In this document: positions 1 to 13,096 of the stretch, one piece after another | Numbering within the stretch: position 1 is the first letter of the stretch | How the letters are laid out: the number at the start of each line of letters is the position of its first letter | DNA from: Symbiodinium natans | Lineage: Eukaryota; Sar; Dinophyceae; Suessiales; Symbiodiniaceae | Direction: 5' to 3' | Assembly (NCBI GenBank): GCA_905221605.1 | Contig: CAJNDS010002135.1 | Location: 425,501-489,500, forward strand | Length of the DNA stretch: 64,000 nt | Position numbers and translations under genes: made by a program | The notes under the pieces: model-generated | Told to the model about the DNA's origin: nothing | What the model saw: only the letters and a program-made list of their open reading frames with translations | Database searches by the model: none

Positions 1-2780
1 CTTTCTGGTCAATCGACAGCTTACCAGGCTGACAGCACTTACCAAAACACTTGCTGAACAAATCTGTTTGTGTTTTAGTTCAGGGCGGTTTCTCGGAACT
101 CTTTCTAAAAGCTTGCAACTTGACTGAGAGATCATCTCGACAAAAAACAAAGAAAACATTGAACAAAAGCAAAAGAAAAATTCTGTTCGGACGGCGAAGG
201 CCATTTGAACTGAAAAAAAGAAACAAATTGTTGCTGTGTATGAATCTGCTGCTGAATCTAAAGAAAATTGTCCAAGTTTCACAATTCTTTCCAGTTTTTT
301 CTCGATTTCTCCAAAGGTTCAAACCAAGTTTTTGCAGCTCTTGCTAACATTGAAAAAAAAACAGTCACACTATCTCAGAACAACTTGAGAATCGCCCAGT
401 CTCGATTTCCATTCCATTCGACTTTTTTTTGACAAAGCTTTGATTGGGTTCTCTTGTCTTTGATTTTCCATAAGGCCAAACAGAAATTCAAGGCAAAGAA
501 GATTTGAGCAGAGACTGCTTTCTTTCAGGCTGGGTGCCTTTGCTTCTTTGTCTTTTGTTTTGGTTGCGTGTTGCAATTCTTCCCTGGATTCAGCACCATT
601 CAACGAATTTTCAAAATTTCTGAAGTTTCCGAAAATGTTGAAAAAACCCTTAAAATCAATACTTGATCAGTTAAATTTGTTGAATTTGCTCTGGTGTTTG
701 CTCGCTTCGCTCGCACTTATTCACATCCTGGTAATACCGAGGAGGCCACGCACAAGCGGACGTGACTTTTGCACACAAAAGCGGACCCAGAATCTGGCCT
801 CGGAACAATTTCCTGCGCAAAGACCCGGAGCACATATGGAAAACCTACTCCTGCGGAAAAATACAGCTGGGTTAGCCCCAGCGGCTCCTGGCTGCCTGGC
901 CGCATCACTTCTGCTTCTCCCTGCCATCAGCATCCACCTCCACAACCTCACCTAGCAGCGCTGCAAAGCCGCACGACAAACTGCGCCGCTTGCATCTTGC
1001 CTATCTGGACGAGCCCCGACCGCACCATGTGACAAATTCCAAAGCTTGAAGTAACGCTGAGGAAATCCATGGTGCCATGGAAGCTCATGGAAACCCTCGC
1101 TGAAGCTTCTAACATCTTTTTCCAAAGCCGTGCAAAGCATGAGAAAACCAATCGAAACCCCGCGGAGATTTTGCAGGAACCCTCACAAAGCTGAACTGGA
1201 AGCTTCAAAGACCTGCGCACGACCTATATAAGAAAACCCACAGAAACCCCGCGGAAACCCTCACACAGCCCTAAGAAACCCACGGAAACCCCTTCAAAGC
1301 TGTCAAAAACCATGGAAAACCCACGGTAACCTTCACAAGACATTAGAAAAACCTTCCGAGAGCTTCAAAAACCTACGCAAAATCTAACAAAACCCACTGA
1401 AACCCCGCAAACCTTAGAAAACCCCAGGGAAACCATCTGAAAGCTTTTAAAAAACCAAGGCAAAACTTGACAAAACCCACGGACATCCGCGGAAACCCTC
1501 ACAAAACTTTAGAGAAATTCAAGGAAAACCTCCGGAAAGTTCAAAAACTGCACGAAATCCCACGGAAACCCTCACGAAACCCTTGAGGAACCTACCAAAA
1601 CCATCCAATAGGTTTTAACACATGCACGAAATCTAAGGAAACCCACGGAAACCCCCAGAAACCCCGCGGAAACCCTCGCGAAACTGTAGGGAAACCCAGG
1701 GAAACCCTCCAGAAGCTTAACAAACATGAACGGAAACCCTGCGGAAACCCCTTTATCAGGACTGGATTCACCCTTTGGCAATTTACAAAGTTATTAAAGG
1801 ACAGGTGCAGGAAACCCGCCACCCAATCACCGCACGCCAATGTCAGTATTATACTACCGGTCGTCCCCTAAAGGGTGAAGGACGCAAGAGGTGTTCTTCT
1901 GCTTCTGGCGAGGACCTCTGTCAACCGGAGCGCCGAAGCTGGGGCATGCCTGCCATACGAATCAATGGTCGCTGACCGTCTAAGAAGCACTTCGCGCCTT
2001 CAGGCAGAACGTCAAGGTACACATTGGTCTTTCACCAATCGGGTTCAGAAAAAGGAATACAGTCTACGTCTGCCTGGCTTCACCGTCCACGTCACAACTT
2101 GCTATAGAACAAGACTGACTTCCTGCCTCAGGGTTCATGTCAACCCAAGGACCTGACTGAAGGCATGACTGGTTTCTTGCACCCAAAGCTTTGACCCCGC
2201 GCATGGCTGTTGCTACAACCATACACAGCTAGGCCACCAAGCAGCGCACGGATGAGCTTGGACACCTCCGGCCGCGCACCGGCCGGCCGCGCCTGCGCCC
2301 CGCAACGAATGTGAAGCCTCTCGCATCGCCAAAAATCGGCCTTGAAGACCTCGGCAACCTCCTCCACTGAGTACTTCGCTGAGCGAGTTGCGAAGGGCTT
2401 GCGACACCTTGGAAGCACAAACATGGACCCTACGGACGATGTCTGGGCACTTTTTTCGCCGACGTGGCAGACATGGCGCAAGTACGCTAGCTGTGGCCTA
2501 GGAGCTGCTTGAGGAATCTGTTGAAGACACATGGCCCGTAGGCGCAAAATTAGCAAAAGTCTCTGAGAGTCTTGCAGATCTCAAGGCATCTTGAAAAAAC
2601 AATCCGGCACAAAATCCAGCAAAACAGGTCTACGTGCAAACAAAAGCAAAAGTACATTGCAAAAATAGCAAACAAACGCAAAACAACGCAAATCTCCAAA
2701 ATCTCCTGTAAACAAGGAACAACATTTAGGACTGCTAAACACAAGCTAAAAGACAACCGCATGAAAGTGGCCTCCACAGT
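1..2780. repeat. Tandem unit, copy A (left edge cut by the window)
   Basis: Copy A of a 2.93-kb repeat: base 1 matches base 2934, and near-identity runs to about 2780 in A and 5780 in B. In order, the unit holds an A/T-rich start, a GC-rich block at about 720-1030, a long run of degenerate 'cacggaaaccc' minisatellite (about 1060-1760), a GC-rich block at about 2220-2420 and an A-rich tail. Open frames of up to 168 codons occur on both strands, but none shows a recognisable domain, and the longest lie in simple or biased sequence. I do not call a gene. It may be a satellite or a non-autonomous element. Confidence 0.85.
1060..1760. repeat. Degenerate ACGGAAACCC minisatellite inside the unit
   Basis: The motif 'cacggaaaccc' and variants (gcggaaaccc, aagaaaccc) recur every 12-25 bases. 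The same block is present in copies B (about 3990-4695) and C (about 6570-7265). Minus-strand open frames here are rich in Gly-Phe-Pro only because of the repeat, so they are not treated as genes. Confidence 0.7.
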
Positions 2781-2933
2781 ACCACCCTACCCCACTTTGC
2801 AACCACACATGCTTACACACACACACACACACACATCCACAACTCTTGCAAATGCACACTGAAAACAGCCGAAACTACAACATGCCATTCTCATGGATAT
2901 CTTTAGGTTCCAATTGCGATTTTTTTTCACTGT
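2781..2933. repeat. Junction segment between copies A and B, with (CA)n
   Basis: It contains a (CA)n run at about 2815-2833 followed by the sequence that leads into copy B. A diverged version of the same junction occurs at about 8290-8450, which suggests it belongs to the full repeat unit. Confidence 0.6.
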
Positions 2934-5780
2934 CTTTCTGGTCAATCGACAGCTTACCAGGCTGACAGCACTTACCAAAACACTTGCTGAACAAATCTGT
3001 TTGTGTTTTAGTTCAGGGCGGTTTCTCGGAACTCTTTCTAAAAGCTTGCAACTTGACTGAGAGATCATCTCGACAAAAAACAAAGAAAACATTGAACAAA
3101 AGCAAAAGAAAAATTCTGTTCGGACGGCGAAGGCCATTTGAACTGAAAAAAAGAAACAAATTGTTGCTGTGTATGAATCTGCTGCTGAATCTAAAGAAAA
3201 TTGTCCAAGTTTCACAATTCTTTCCAGTTTTTTCTCGATTTCTCCAAAGGTTCAAACCAAGTTTTTGCAGCTCTTGCTAACATTGAAAAAAAAAAACAGT
3301 CACACTATCTCAGAACAACTTGAGAATCGCCCAGTCTCGATTTCCATTCCATTCGACTTTTTTTTGACAAAGCTTTGATTGGGTTCTCTTGTCTTTGATT
3401 TTCCATAAGGCCAAACAGAAATTCAAGGCAAAGAAGATTTGAGCAGAGACTGCTTTCTTTCAGGCTGGGTGCCTTTGCTTCTTTGTCTTTTGTTTTGGTT
3501 GCGTGTTGCAATTCTTCCCTGGATTCAGCACCATTCAACGAATTTTCAAAATTTCTGAAGTTTCCGAAAATGTTGAAAAAACCCTTAAAATCAATACTTG
3601 ATCAGTTAAATTTGTTGAATTTGCTCTGGTGTTTGCTCGCTTCGCTCGCACTTATTCACATCCTGGTAATACCGAGGAGGCCACGCACAAGCGGACGTGA
3701 CTTTTGCACACAAAAGCGGACCCAGAATCTGGCCTCGGAACAATTTCCTGCGCAAAGACCCGGAGCACATATGGAAAACCTACTCCTGCGGAAAAATACA
3801 GCTGGGTTAGCCCCAGCGGCTCCTGGCTGCCTGGCCGCGTCACTTCTGATTCTCCCTGCCATCAGCATCCACCTCCACAACCTCACCTGGCAGCGCTGCA
3901 AAGCCGCACGACACACTGCGCCGCTTGCATCTTGCCTATCTGGACGAGCGCCGACCGCATCATGTGACAAATTCCAAAGCTTGAAGTAACGCTGAGGAAA
4001 TCCATGGTGCCATGGAAGCTCATGGAAACCCTCGCTGAAGCTTCTGACATCTTTTTCCAAAGCCGTGCAAAGCATGAGAAAACCAATCGAAACCCCGCGG
4101 AGATTTTGCAGGAACCCTCACAAAGCTCCACTGGAAGCTTTAAAGACCTGCGCACGACCTATATAAGAAAACCCACAGAAACCCCGCGGAAACCCTCACA
4201 CAGCCCTAAGAAACCCACGGAAACCCCTTCAAAGCTGTCAAAAACCATGGAAAACCCACGGTAACCTTCACAAGACATTAGAAAAACCTTCCGAGAGCTT
4301 CAAAAACCTACGCAAAATCTAACAAAACCCACTGAAACCCCGCAAACCTTAGAAAACCCCAGGGAAACCATCTGAAAGCTTTTAAAAAACCAAGGCAAAA
4401 CTTGACAAAACCCACGGACATCCGCGGAAACCCTCACAAAACTTTAGAGAAATTCAAGGAAAACCTCCGGAAAGTTCAAAAACTGCACGAAATCCCACGG
4501 AAACCCTCACGAAACCCTTGAGGAACCTACCAAAACCATCCAATAGGTTTTAACACATGCACGAAATCTAAGGAAACCCACGGAAACCCCCAGAAACCCC
4601 GCGGAAACCCTCGCGAAACTGTAGGGAAACCCAGGGAAACCCTCCAGAAGCTTAACAAACATGAACGGAAACCCTGCGGAAACCCCTTTATCAGGACTGG
4701 ATTCACCCTTTGGCAATTTACAAAGTTATTAAAGGACAGGTGCAGGAAACCCGCCACCCAATCACCGCACGCCAACGTCAGTATTATACTACCGGTCGTC
4801 CCCTAAAGGGTGAAGGACGCAAGAGGTGTTCTTCTGCTTCTGGCGAGGACTCGAGGACCTCTGTCAACCGGAGCGCCGAAGCTGGGGCATGCCTGCCATA
4901 CGAATCAATGGTCGCTGACCGTCTAAGAAGCACTTCGCGCCTTCAGGCAGAACGTCAAGGTACACATTGGTCTTTCACCAATCGGGTTCAGAAAAAGGAA
5001 TACAGTCTACGTCTGCCTGGCTTCACCGTCCACGTCACAACTTGCTATAGAACAAGACTGACTTCCTGCCTCAGGGTTCATGTCAGACTCAACCCAAGGA
5101 CCTGACTGAAGGCATGACTGGTTTCTTGCACCCAAAGCTTTGACCCCGCGCATGGCTGTTGCTACAACCATACACAGCTAGGCCACCAAGCAGCGCACGG
5201 ATGAGCTTGGACACCTCCGGCCGCGCACCGGCCGGCCGCGCCTGCGCCCCGCAACGAATGTGAAGCCTCTCGCATCGCCAAAAATCGGCCTTGAAGACCT
5301 CGGCAACCTCCTCCACTGAGTACTTCGCTGAGCGAGTTGCGAAGGGCTTGCGACACCTTGGAAGCACAAACATGGACCCTACGGACTATGTCTGGGCACT
5401 TTTTTCGGCCAACAAATCAGGCTCCGACGTGGCAGACATGGCGCAAGTACGCTAGCTGTGGCCTAGGAGCTGCTTGAGGCAAGAGAGCGCTCAGCGAGCA
5501 GCGGCTCAGATGCAATCTGTTGAAGACACATGGCCCGTAGGCGCAAAAATTAGCAAAAGTCTCTGAGAGTCTTGCAGATCTCAAGGCATCTTGAAAAAAC
5601 AATCCGGCACAAAATCCAGCAAAACAGGTCTACGTGCAAACAAAAGCAAAAGTACATTGCAAAAATAGCAAACAAACGCAAAACAACGCAAATCTCCGAA
5701 ATCTCCTGTAAACAAGGAACAACATTTAGGGCTGCTAAACACAAGCTAAAAGACAACCGCATGAAAGTGGCCTCCACAGT
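2934..5780. repeat. Tandem unit, copy B
   Basis: Offset from copy A is 2,933 bases at the start and 3,000 at the end. The difference comes from small insertions in B, notably near 4850, 5407-5425 and 5480-5512. The homology stops abruptly after 'ggcctccacagt', where A continues into the (CA)n junction and B into unrelated sequence. High identity implies a recent duplication or ongoing homogenisation. Confidence 0.85.
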
Positions 5781-6246
5781 TGCAGCTCCCTTTCTGCTGC
5801 AGCATTACAAAAGCAAGCAGCTGCTTCGGACAAGCCCCTGATCCCCAAGCTTATGTTCTGCACGCTGCTCCCCAAGGCTCCTGGAACAAGGGCAGGCGCA
5901 GGCACGCTGCCAGCGGCGTGAGCCCAGGGCTCAAACTTGCGACCCCAAAAATGGGGCCGTCTCGCGGCCCCAAAAATGGGGCCACGAAATGCACCCAGCT
6001 TCCCTTATTACAATGTGTAAATACATGAAAAGGCTGGAACTGCGACCCCAAAATTGGGGCCGCCTGGCGGCCCCAATGTTGGTGTCGCTAAATCTGCATT
6101 TTTCGAGCCCCTGCGCTCCCCAGATTGCGACGCTACAGCAACTCTGACCCACAGGCAAGCTCCTAGCGTGGAGATTTTTTTTTAAAGAACAACGACCCCC
6201 CACAGGCAGCTTTCTTGCGGAAGTGATCAACATAATAGAAACGGGC
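5781..6246. other. Unique spacer with two small GGCCCC palindromes
   Basis: This sequence separates copy B from truncated copy C. Two small inverted repeats built on 'ccccaaaaatggggcc' and 'ggcggcccca' occur at about 5938-5990 and 6042-6095. No gene is evident. Confidence 0.5.
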
Positions 6247-7344
6247 ACCGAGGAGGCCACGCACAAGCGGACGTGACTTTTGCACACAAAAGCGGACCCA
6301 GAATCTGGCCTCGGAACAATTTCCTGCGCAAAGACCCGGAGCACATCTGGAAAACCTACTCCTGCGGAAAAATACAGCTGGGTTAGCCCCAGCGGCTCCT
6401 GGCTGCCTGGCCGCGTCACTTCTGATTCTCCCTGCCATCAGCATCCACCTCCACAACCTCACCTGGCAGCGCTGCAAAGCCGCACGACACACTGCGCCGC
6501 TGTGCATCTTGCCTATCTGGACGAGCGCCGACCGCATCATGTGACAAATTCCAAAGTTTGAAGTAACGCTGAGGAAATCCATGGTGCCATGGAAGCTCAT
6601 GGAAACCCTCGCTGAAGCTTCTAACATCTTTTTCCAAAGCCGTGCAAAGCATGAGAAAACCAATCGAAACCCCGCGGAGATTTTGCAGGAACCCTCACAA
6701 AGCTGAACTGGAAGCTTCAAAGACCTGCGCACGACCTATATAAGAAAACCCACAGAAACCCCGCGGAAACCCTCACACAGCCCCAAGAAACCCACGGAAA
6801 CCCCTTCAAAGCTGTCAAAAACCATGGAAAACCCACGGTAACCTTCACAAGACATTAGAAAAACCTTCCGAGAGCTTCAAAAACCTACGCAAAATCTAAC
6901 AAAACCCATTGAAACCCCGCAAACCTTAAGAAAACCCAGGGAAACCATCTGAAAGCTTTTAAAAAACCAAGGCAAAACTTGACAAAACCCACGGACATCC
7001 GCGGAAACCCTCACAAAACTTTAGAGAAATTCAAGGAAAACCTCCGGAAAGTTCAAAAACTGCACGAAATCCCACGGAAACCCTTACGAAACCCTTGAGG
7101 AACCTACCAAAACCATCCAATAGGTTTTAACACATGCACGAAATCTAAGGAAACCTACGGAAACCCTCAGAACCCCGCGGAAACCCTCGCGAAACTGTGG
7201 GGAAACCCAGGGAAACCCTCCAGAAGCTTAACAAACATGAACGGAAACCCTGCGGAAACCCTTTTATCAGGACTGGATTCACCTTTTGGCAATTTACAAA
7301 GTTATCAAAGGACAGGTGCAGGAAACCCGCCACCCAATCACCGC
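6247..7344. repeat. Tandem unit, truncated copy C
   Basis: It matches 737-1832 of copy A and 3670-4767 of copy B. Both edges are sharp: left at 'ccgaggaggccacgcac', right at 'cccaatcaccgc'. The minisatellite block is retained and the A/T-rich start and tail are missing. Confidence 0.85.
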
Positions 7345-8289
7345 TGTGGACCGTGGAATCGGGAGCTGCAGCTACTCTCGCCCCTCCTCTGGCCGTGCGC
7401 GAGCACCTCTCTGGGTGGGCACTTGTACGCCATGCCGGGCGCGAAGGTGGTCACTGGCAAACCAGCCCTGGGCCGGTCTTGCCTTGATTGTTCCTGACCA
7501 CCATGGGGCATATGCACATCTTTCATCCCCCCTAGAAAGTCTGACTTGCATCCTTTTGCCATTGAGTGTCGGTTGTCTGTCCTTGACAACGAGTACGTGA
7601 TTCGAACCTCTTCTGATGACCTCGGTTTGAACAACCGCTGTCGCACCAGTGGCGACATGATGGTGGTTTTGAGAATCTGGCAATGTCGCAATTTGCGATT
7701 CCTCCACGTGCTTCCTTGTGAACCGGAACTTCATTGACGACTTCGAGTGCTGAGTCCGTGGGGTATCTAGTAGTTCAGCGCGATTGCTCGCTTTTTGTTT
7801 CTTTGGCTTGCACCAAAACCTGGAGAATCTGAAACCAAGATGAGAAGTTGAAAAGGAAGCTCCAGTGACCTCCACAGTTGGAGAAAGTTCCAATTCCAAA
7901 CAAGTTCACACTTTGCCGCCTTACTTGCCTACTGTTCTATTTTGGAGGAAGACTGACACAAGACTTAAACTGGAAATTTACTTGCAACGAGGAGCTGTGA
8001 ATGCAAAAAACGCCGCAACTGGGCCCATAAATGGCTTCTAAACTTGGGTTCCAATTGAGGCTCCAACCTGCGTGGCCTTGTATGTTTCACACAAGAAATC
8101 CAAAATCTAGGGCCCGTTTTTGGTGCCTAGAATTGAGCTGCTTTTTTGGAATCCATTTAAGTTCAATAATAATTGAAATTAACTTACAGACAACAAGATT
8201 TTTTCGATTTGATACTGTTTGCATCAACACTCAAGAAAACAAAAAACGCCATCGATACGTTCTTGACACACTAACACTTTTCTTGCACA
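7345..8289. other. Unassigned region
   Basis: Open frames of 63-175 codons overlap on both strands without a recognisable domain, repeat or splice pattern. I see nothing I can name. Confidence 0.4.
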
Positions 8290-8500
8290 CCACTTTGCAC
8301 ACATGCTTGCACACACACACACACACATCCACAAGTCTTGCAGTGTACACTTGGAAAACAGCCGAAACTGCAACATGCACATTCTCATGGATATCTTTAG
8401 ATTCCAATTGCGATTTTTTCACTGTCTTTCTTGGTCAATCGACAGCTTATAACAGCTCTTCGCTTGCACCTCATTCACATTCTGGCAATAGACTTGCAAT
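8290..8500. repeat. Diverged fragment of the 2.93-kb unit
   Basis: The (CA)n run, 'cattctcatggatatcttta' and 'ggtcaatcgacagctta' follow in the same order as at 2815-2955. An internal deletion then joins this to a sequence like 697-735 ('cttcgctcgcac...cattctgg'). This is an older, decayed copy. Confidence 0.65.
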
Positions 8501-11251
8501 TTCAAGTGGTTTGGTTGGGCGTCGCGCGCAACCTTAACGAATCAACACCACGGTTGAACTCGTCTCGTCCTAAAGTTGATTTCTGTTCAAACGGCACTGT
8601 CAGAGGCTTTTAAAAACACTTGTTTCAAAAGCATTGAACTTTTCCAAGCTTGCAGTTCCACCAAGCCATTTAAAAAAGCATATTGCATTTTCAAGTGTTC
8701 TTGTTACTCTGCACCCGACAGGCTCCTGGTGCCTGGAAAGCACTGTCCAAGTGCCAGCCAGCAGCCTTTGGGGCTCTGCGTCCTCACACAGCGCAGACTG
8801 CAGCATAGTGTCGCCACACCAGCTCTTGTCTGCTCTTGCTTGTCAAAGGGAAAGGAATCGCCTTTTCTGGCTCCGCAAATGCAGTTGCCACAAGTTCTTA
8901 GATCCTTTTTGCGGTGCACAGACCCGTGAGTCTTGTGCCAGACGTCTCAAGTTCAGTGGATGCCGCAGGTTCTTATCAGGCCAGGTCCCTATTGCAGCGC
9001 AGACCACTGTGGGTTTTGTGCCAAGCATGCGCCTGGCGGAAGAGCCTGTGCACCTTGAACATGTGCCTTTTGCTGGCACCTGTAACAACCCTGTGCCTTG
9101 AGCATGCAGAGGCGGAGCCGGGCACCTGGTGGCAAGGCTCGTACTAGGTGTTGATTTTGCCGTTGTTGACGGGAAAGTGTTTGTTTGTTTGTGCGCTTCC
9201 CTTGGTTAGTAAGAGCAAGAACGCCAAGGAAGTGCTTTGCGCATTGCGCGGGCCTTTGTCTGCTAGCAAGAGCGAGAACGTAGCAAAGGTTTGTGCTTTC
9301 GATGCATCCAGTTCGCGTGCGGTTGCTGTGCTGCTTGCTGTGTGGCTATACCAGCCTGCATGCGTGAGGGCTGTGCTGCTCACTGTGTGGCTTGCACCAG
9401 CTCTTTGCCTGTTAATGCGAAGAACTGCCCTACACCCAGCAGTAAGCCTGCTTCTTCCACCCGTGCAGCATTTTGCGCCCTCAGCCAGGGGCATGACAAG
9501 TGCAGTTTGGGCCAGTCGAGAATCGAGAATGATGCACGACGTTCAAAAGGTAAACATTGATCTCAGACTGCGGCAAAAACATGCTCCAATCTTCACATGC
9601 ACCGCAAACTTAAAAGGTTTGGTAAAAGCGAATTCGCACTTGCGACATAGTGCAGATACCTTTCGCCAAAGCTATCCATACTGCACAGACGTGCAAGAAA
9701 CAAAGAGGGTGAAAAGGAAGGGAACGGACGTTCCCAATTTCAAACGGTTAACAAAGAGAAAGAGAACGGGCGTTCTCAATCTCATAAGAAGATTGTTTCG
9801 GAGTGACAAGAACAGCTGAGGGCTCAGTCAACGTTACTTTGGAAGGTTGGGAGCGTACCCAACAGTCAGTGTGCACAAGACAAAGACTAAAGGGCAAACC
9901 AAGCTTGCGGTGTTGAAACAGCTAAAATCCAAAGCCAAGCTCCGGATTCTTCTTGCAAGCGGCGCTCATAAGGAACTGCGCAATGCTAAGGGGCCCCAGC
10001 TACAGGTCTTCCAGCTTGCTTTTTTTCCGGTCCCCATCGCGGGGTCATTGCCAAGGTCAGGAGGCACTGGTTTGCATGCGAGTGCCGTTCATAGTTTTTT
10101 CTGGCTTCCATGCTTCCGAACAGACTTGAGTGGTGCCGGAATCAAGATTGGCATCTCTCCCCTCTCTGACAAACGTCTGCCGTAATGTCGTCGATCCAAA
10201 CATCCGACTTTTTCTTTCCGAAAAAGAAGTTTCTTCGTTCTCACCCACTTCGAGCCTGTTCACCTGGCCAGCTGGTTTCGTGACCAGATGCATGGCTCTG
10301 AGAGGCAGAGATTGGACAGGCTGGACCTCTGGAACGGAAGGTGGCATAGATCGCACAAAGCCTTGTCAACTGCAAGAGAGCATGTCCGACGGTGGAGGCA
10401 CGGATGGCGGCGATAAGGGTTTGGGACAGTCGAAAGCGCTGGCGGCGGAAGAGCCGTCCAGGGTGGCTTTCAAGGGGGTGCGTAGAGAGCTTAACTGGGT
10501 TTTCTTCGTGCTGGCACGTGCAAAAGTTGGGCCGGGAACGCAGACATGCTGAGGGGTTCGGCAACGTGGCGCATGGAAAGGAGTCAGGGCAAAGATCATG
10601 GCAGAGGCAAGGGGCAGGCTGAAATCCAGAACTGGGTTTTGGAGGGTTCAGTTGGGGCATTCCTATCGGGAAGTCCGATGTTTGGGCGTCACCTACGTGG
10701 TGGCGCCCGTATGTTGAGCGAGCTTCACTTCCTTTTTGTCTTGGACAGAGAGCCCTGATTTCGCCCTCTTATTTGCCTCTGCCCCTCCGGGGACCTCCGC
10801 GCAGTCCTATATGGGGGCTCCTTTAATTTGCAACGCCTGGAGGCCGCCGCGCCCAACGCGGAGTTCACGCAACTTGGTCGGCTTGGGGGAGTCGGAGCTA
10901 CCTTCGGCGCACTCTTCTTCTTCTTCTTTAGAAGCTCGAGTAGCAGCCACAAAGCGACCAGCTTGCTGTCGAACTGCAGGACCCCCTCAAACAAGAAGAC
11001 TTTCTTCACAGCCGTCCCCCATCCGGCTTGCGACAAGATGTTTTCCATATTCGAGACAACAAAGTCGTGATCGTCAAAGCAGAATCAAGTTCTTGTGCCA
11101 TTGCCCAAGCGCCAGAAGTGAAGCTGAAGGCTTCGAGCAAGTTGGTGCTGCCGAGTTCCAAAAGCATCAACGCAAGCAGGACGTGAAGCAGTTCATGCGC
11201 GTCACGCGGGAATTGAACAAGCAGGGCCATGGAGAGGCCTTGAAGGTCATT
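8501..11251. other. Unassigned region, possible exon at its right end
   Basis: Several open frames (up to 223 codons at 9148-9819) show no domain I recognise. At about 11100-11240 on the plus strand the frame reads FMRVTRELNKQGHGEALKVI, which could be a helical-repeat (PPR-like) segment. It runs straight into a TTTAGGG array that would supply a GT donor ('attgg|gtttaggg'). This is suggestive only. Confidence 0.25.
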
Positions 11252-11340
11252 GGGTTTAGGGTTTAGGGTTTGGGGTTTGGGTTTCGGGTTTGGGGTCTAG
11301 GCGGTTTAGGGTTTAGGGTTTAGGTTTAGGGTTTAGGGTA
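11252..11340 (+). repeat. Interstitial telomere-type array, TTTAGGG sense
   Basis: Imperfect TTTAGGG heptamers on the plus strand, with TTTGGGG and TTTCGGG variants. This is the first of the many arrays that continue to the end of the window. Confidence 0.85.
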
Positions 11341-13096
11341 TATTGCCCTTCTCCTTCAGTTTGTTTCCAGTGGGCGCACAGTTTGAGTCAACCACTGGAG
11401 CCTGAGGGTAGCAGGTCGTGACGGTGAGCATAGACATCCGTGCAGGAATCGCTCTTGTGGTCTTGTGTGCCACCCTGGCATTCTTGACCTGGTTCTGTCA
11501 GGCCGGTTTAAGAACATAGAGGCGGTTGTATGGGTTGGGTACTCAGGTAGTTGGTTCCTTAGGGTAGTGGGTTTCGCCGCACCTGCAAAGAACTTCCAGC
11601 CACTTGGCACAGCTAATGCTCATGATGGTTCTGGCGACACTTCGTCAGAGGGCACCGCGCAGCCTGACGAGGAGCCTGAAGATTCTCCTGCTTTACAAAG
11701 TACTGAGCCACCAGCGCTGCCACGTGGGGCAGTGCTTTGGAGCCTCCTGATTGGCGTTTCCATCTCTGCGATACGTTTGTTGTTTTTTTGTCACGTTTCA
11801 TAGGGCATCAAAAGCATCAAGGAGCATTCGCAGCATGTTTCCAAACTTTGCTTTTCCCCAACCCCAAATGGAGAGAATGACAACCTCAAGTCCATGAATG
11901 AAGCTGGATCATTTGTTCAGCGCAAAAATTCTCTCATTGCCATTGGAGCGTTCGCACATATTTGCGTACTTCAAGTAGGGACTACTGCATGGGGAGTTTG
12001 GTTGCGCGTCAACTCCTCTCAAGGTGCCTTTCTCTCAGCGTCCGCAAAAGAGGGGGGTGGAGGGGGATGGAGGGGGGGGGGGGGGAGGGTCAGGGGGACC
12101 GGGGGGCGTGGCCGCACATCGGGCAGAGATGCAAACCCTAAACCCTCAACCTATAGGGTATACTCCCCTTAGAACCTGAATAAAAACAATGGTTTGATAT
12201 CCTCTTGGGTTTTATATAAACCAAAATTAAAAAACTCACAAGGGGAATATAATAGGCTGCAGGGTCGCGGGCACAAAGTTAAGGGTTGAACGGGTTCCAA
12301 GGAAAATGTCGGCAACATTGGCGACTGAAGGTCGGAGTCTAAGCCTCATAAACCCTAAACGCTATGCCCAGGCAAAGCCCAGAAGCATGGAGGCACGCGT
12401 CGGAATCCTGGAGCGCCGGTGGGTTCATGTCCAAGTCGCAGCTCGGATCCGCCATTCTGTGATGGCTGGGCGCTTCCACTGCCAACAGCCACTGTCGCAA
12501 CATGGCGACCTGGGCTGCGTTTAGGGTTCAGGGTTTAGGGTTTAGGGTTTAGGGTCTAGGGTGTTTAGGGTCTAGGGTTTTTGGGGTGTTAGTCTAGTAT
12601 ACTTATAGAGGGACCCTTAGGGAATACTACTAGTAATTCTTCCGATCCCTATAGTACGTTTTGCCAGAACCCTCGGCTGATTACCTTCCGACTCTGGGGG
12701 GGATTTCGCTCCCTCTGTAGGTGGGACCCCAATCGGGGGTCCCACAGGGCGGGGGGGCGTCGGGGAGGGGGTGGCGTCACAGGGCTAGGGGGCAGGAGAC
12801 CGGATCTGCTGGTTCCAGACGCTCTCGGCAGGAAGCCGTGGCGAATATGCCTCAGTGCTGCTTCAAATTCAGCATACTACTTTCAAGGATCATGAAACAA
12901 CCTAAACCAACTGTAACACCAACACCCGGCCTTATTGGTAATCACACAGAAGCTGAGTGCCATTTTTGCTCCAACCTTGCAAGATGTAGGACATCTGAGA
13001 GCGAGGACTCTGGTCCGATGACTTGTTGATAAGAAGCAGAAGGTGCGCAGTGGAGTCCTCGGTTACGGGTGTTAACGGTTACTTGTCCCTCGCTAG
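11341..13096. other. Unassigned, with a TTTAGGG array at 12521-12590
   Basis: A G-rich tract lies at about 12050-12115. A short array lies at about 12521-12590. At 12600-12660 there is a short palindromic stretch ending 'ttccgatccctatagtac' that resembles 49240-49295. No gene can be supported before the AG immediately upstream of the ATG at 13097. Confidence 0.4.

Noticed and set aside
2140-2556. 138-codon minus-strand frame in the tandem unit
   Set aside because: The frame is shortened in copy B by small indels and shows no domain.
9148-9819. 223-codon plus-strand frame
   Set aside because: No domain, and codon and residue composition look unselected; overlapping frames exist on the other strand.
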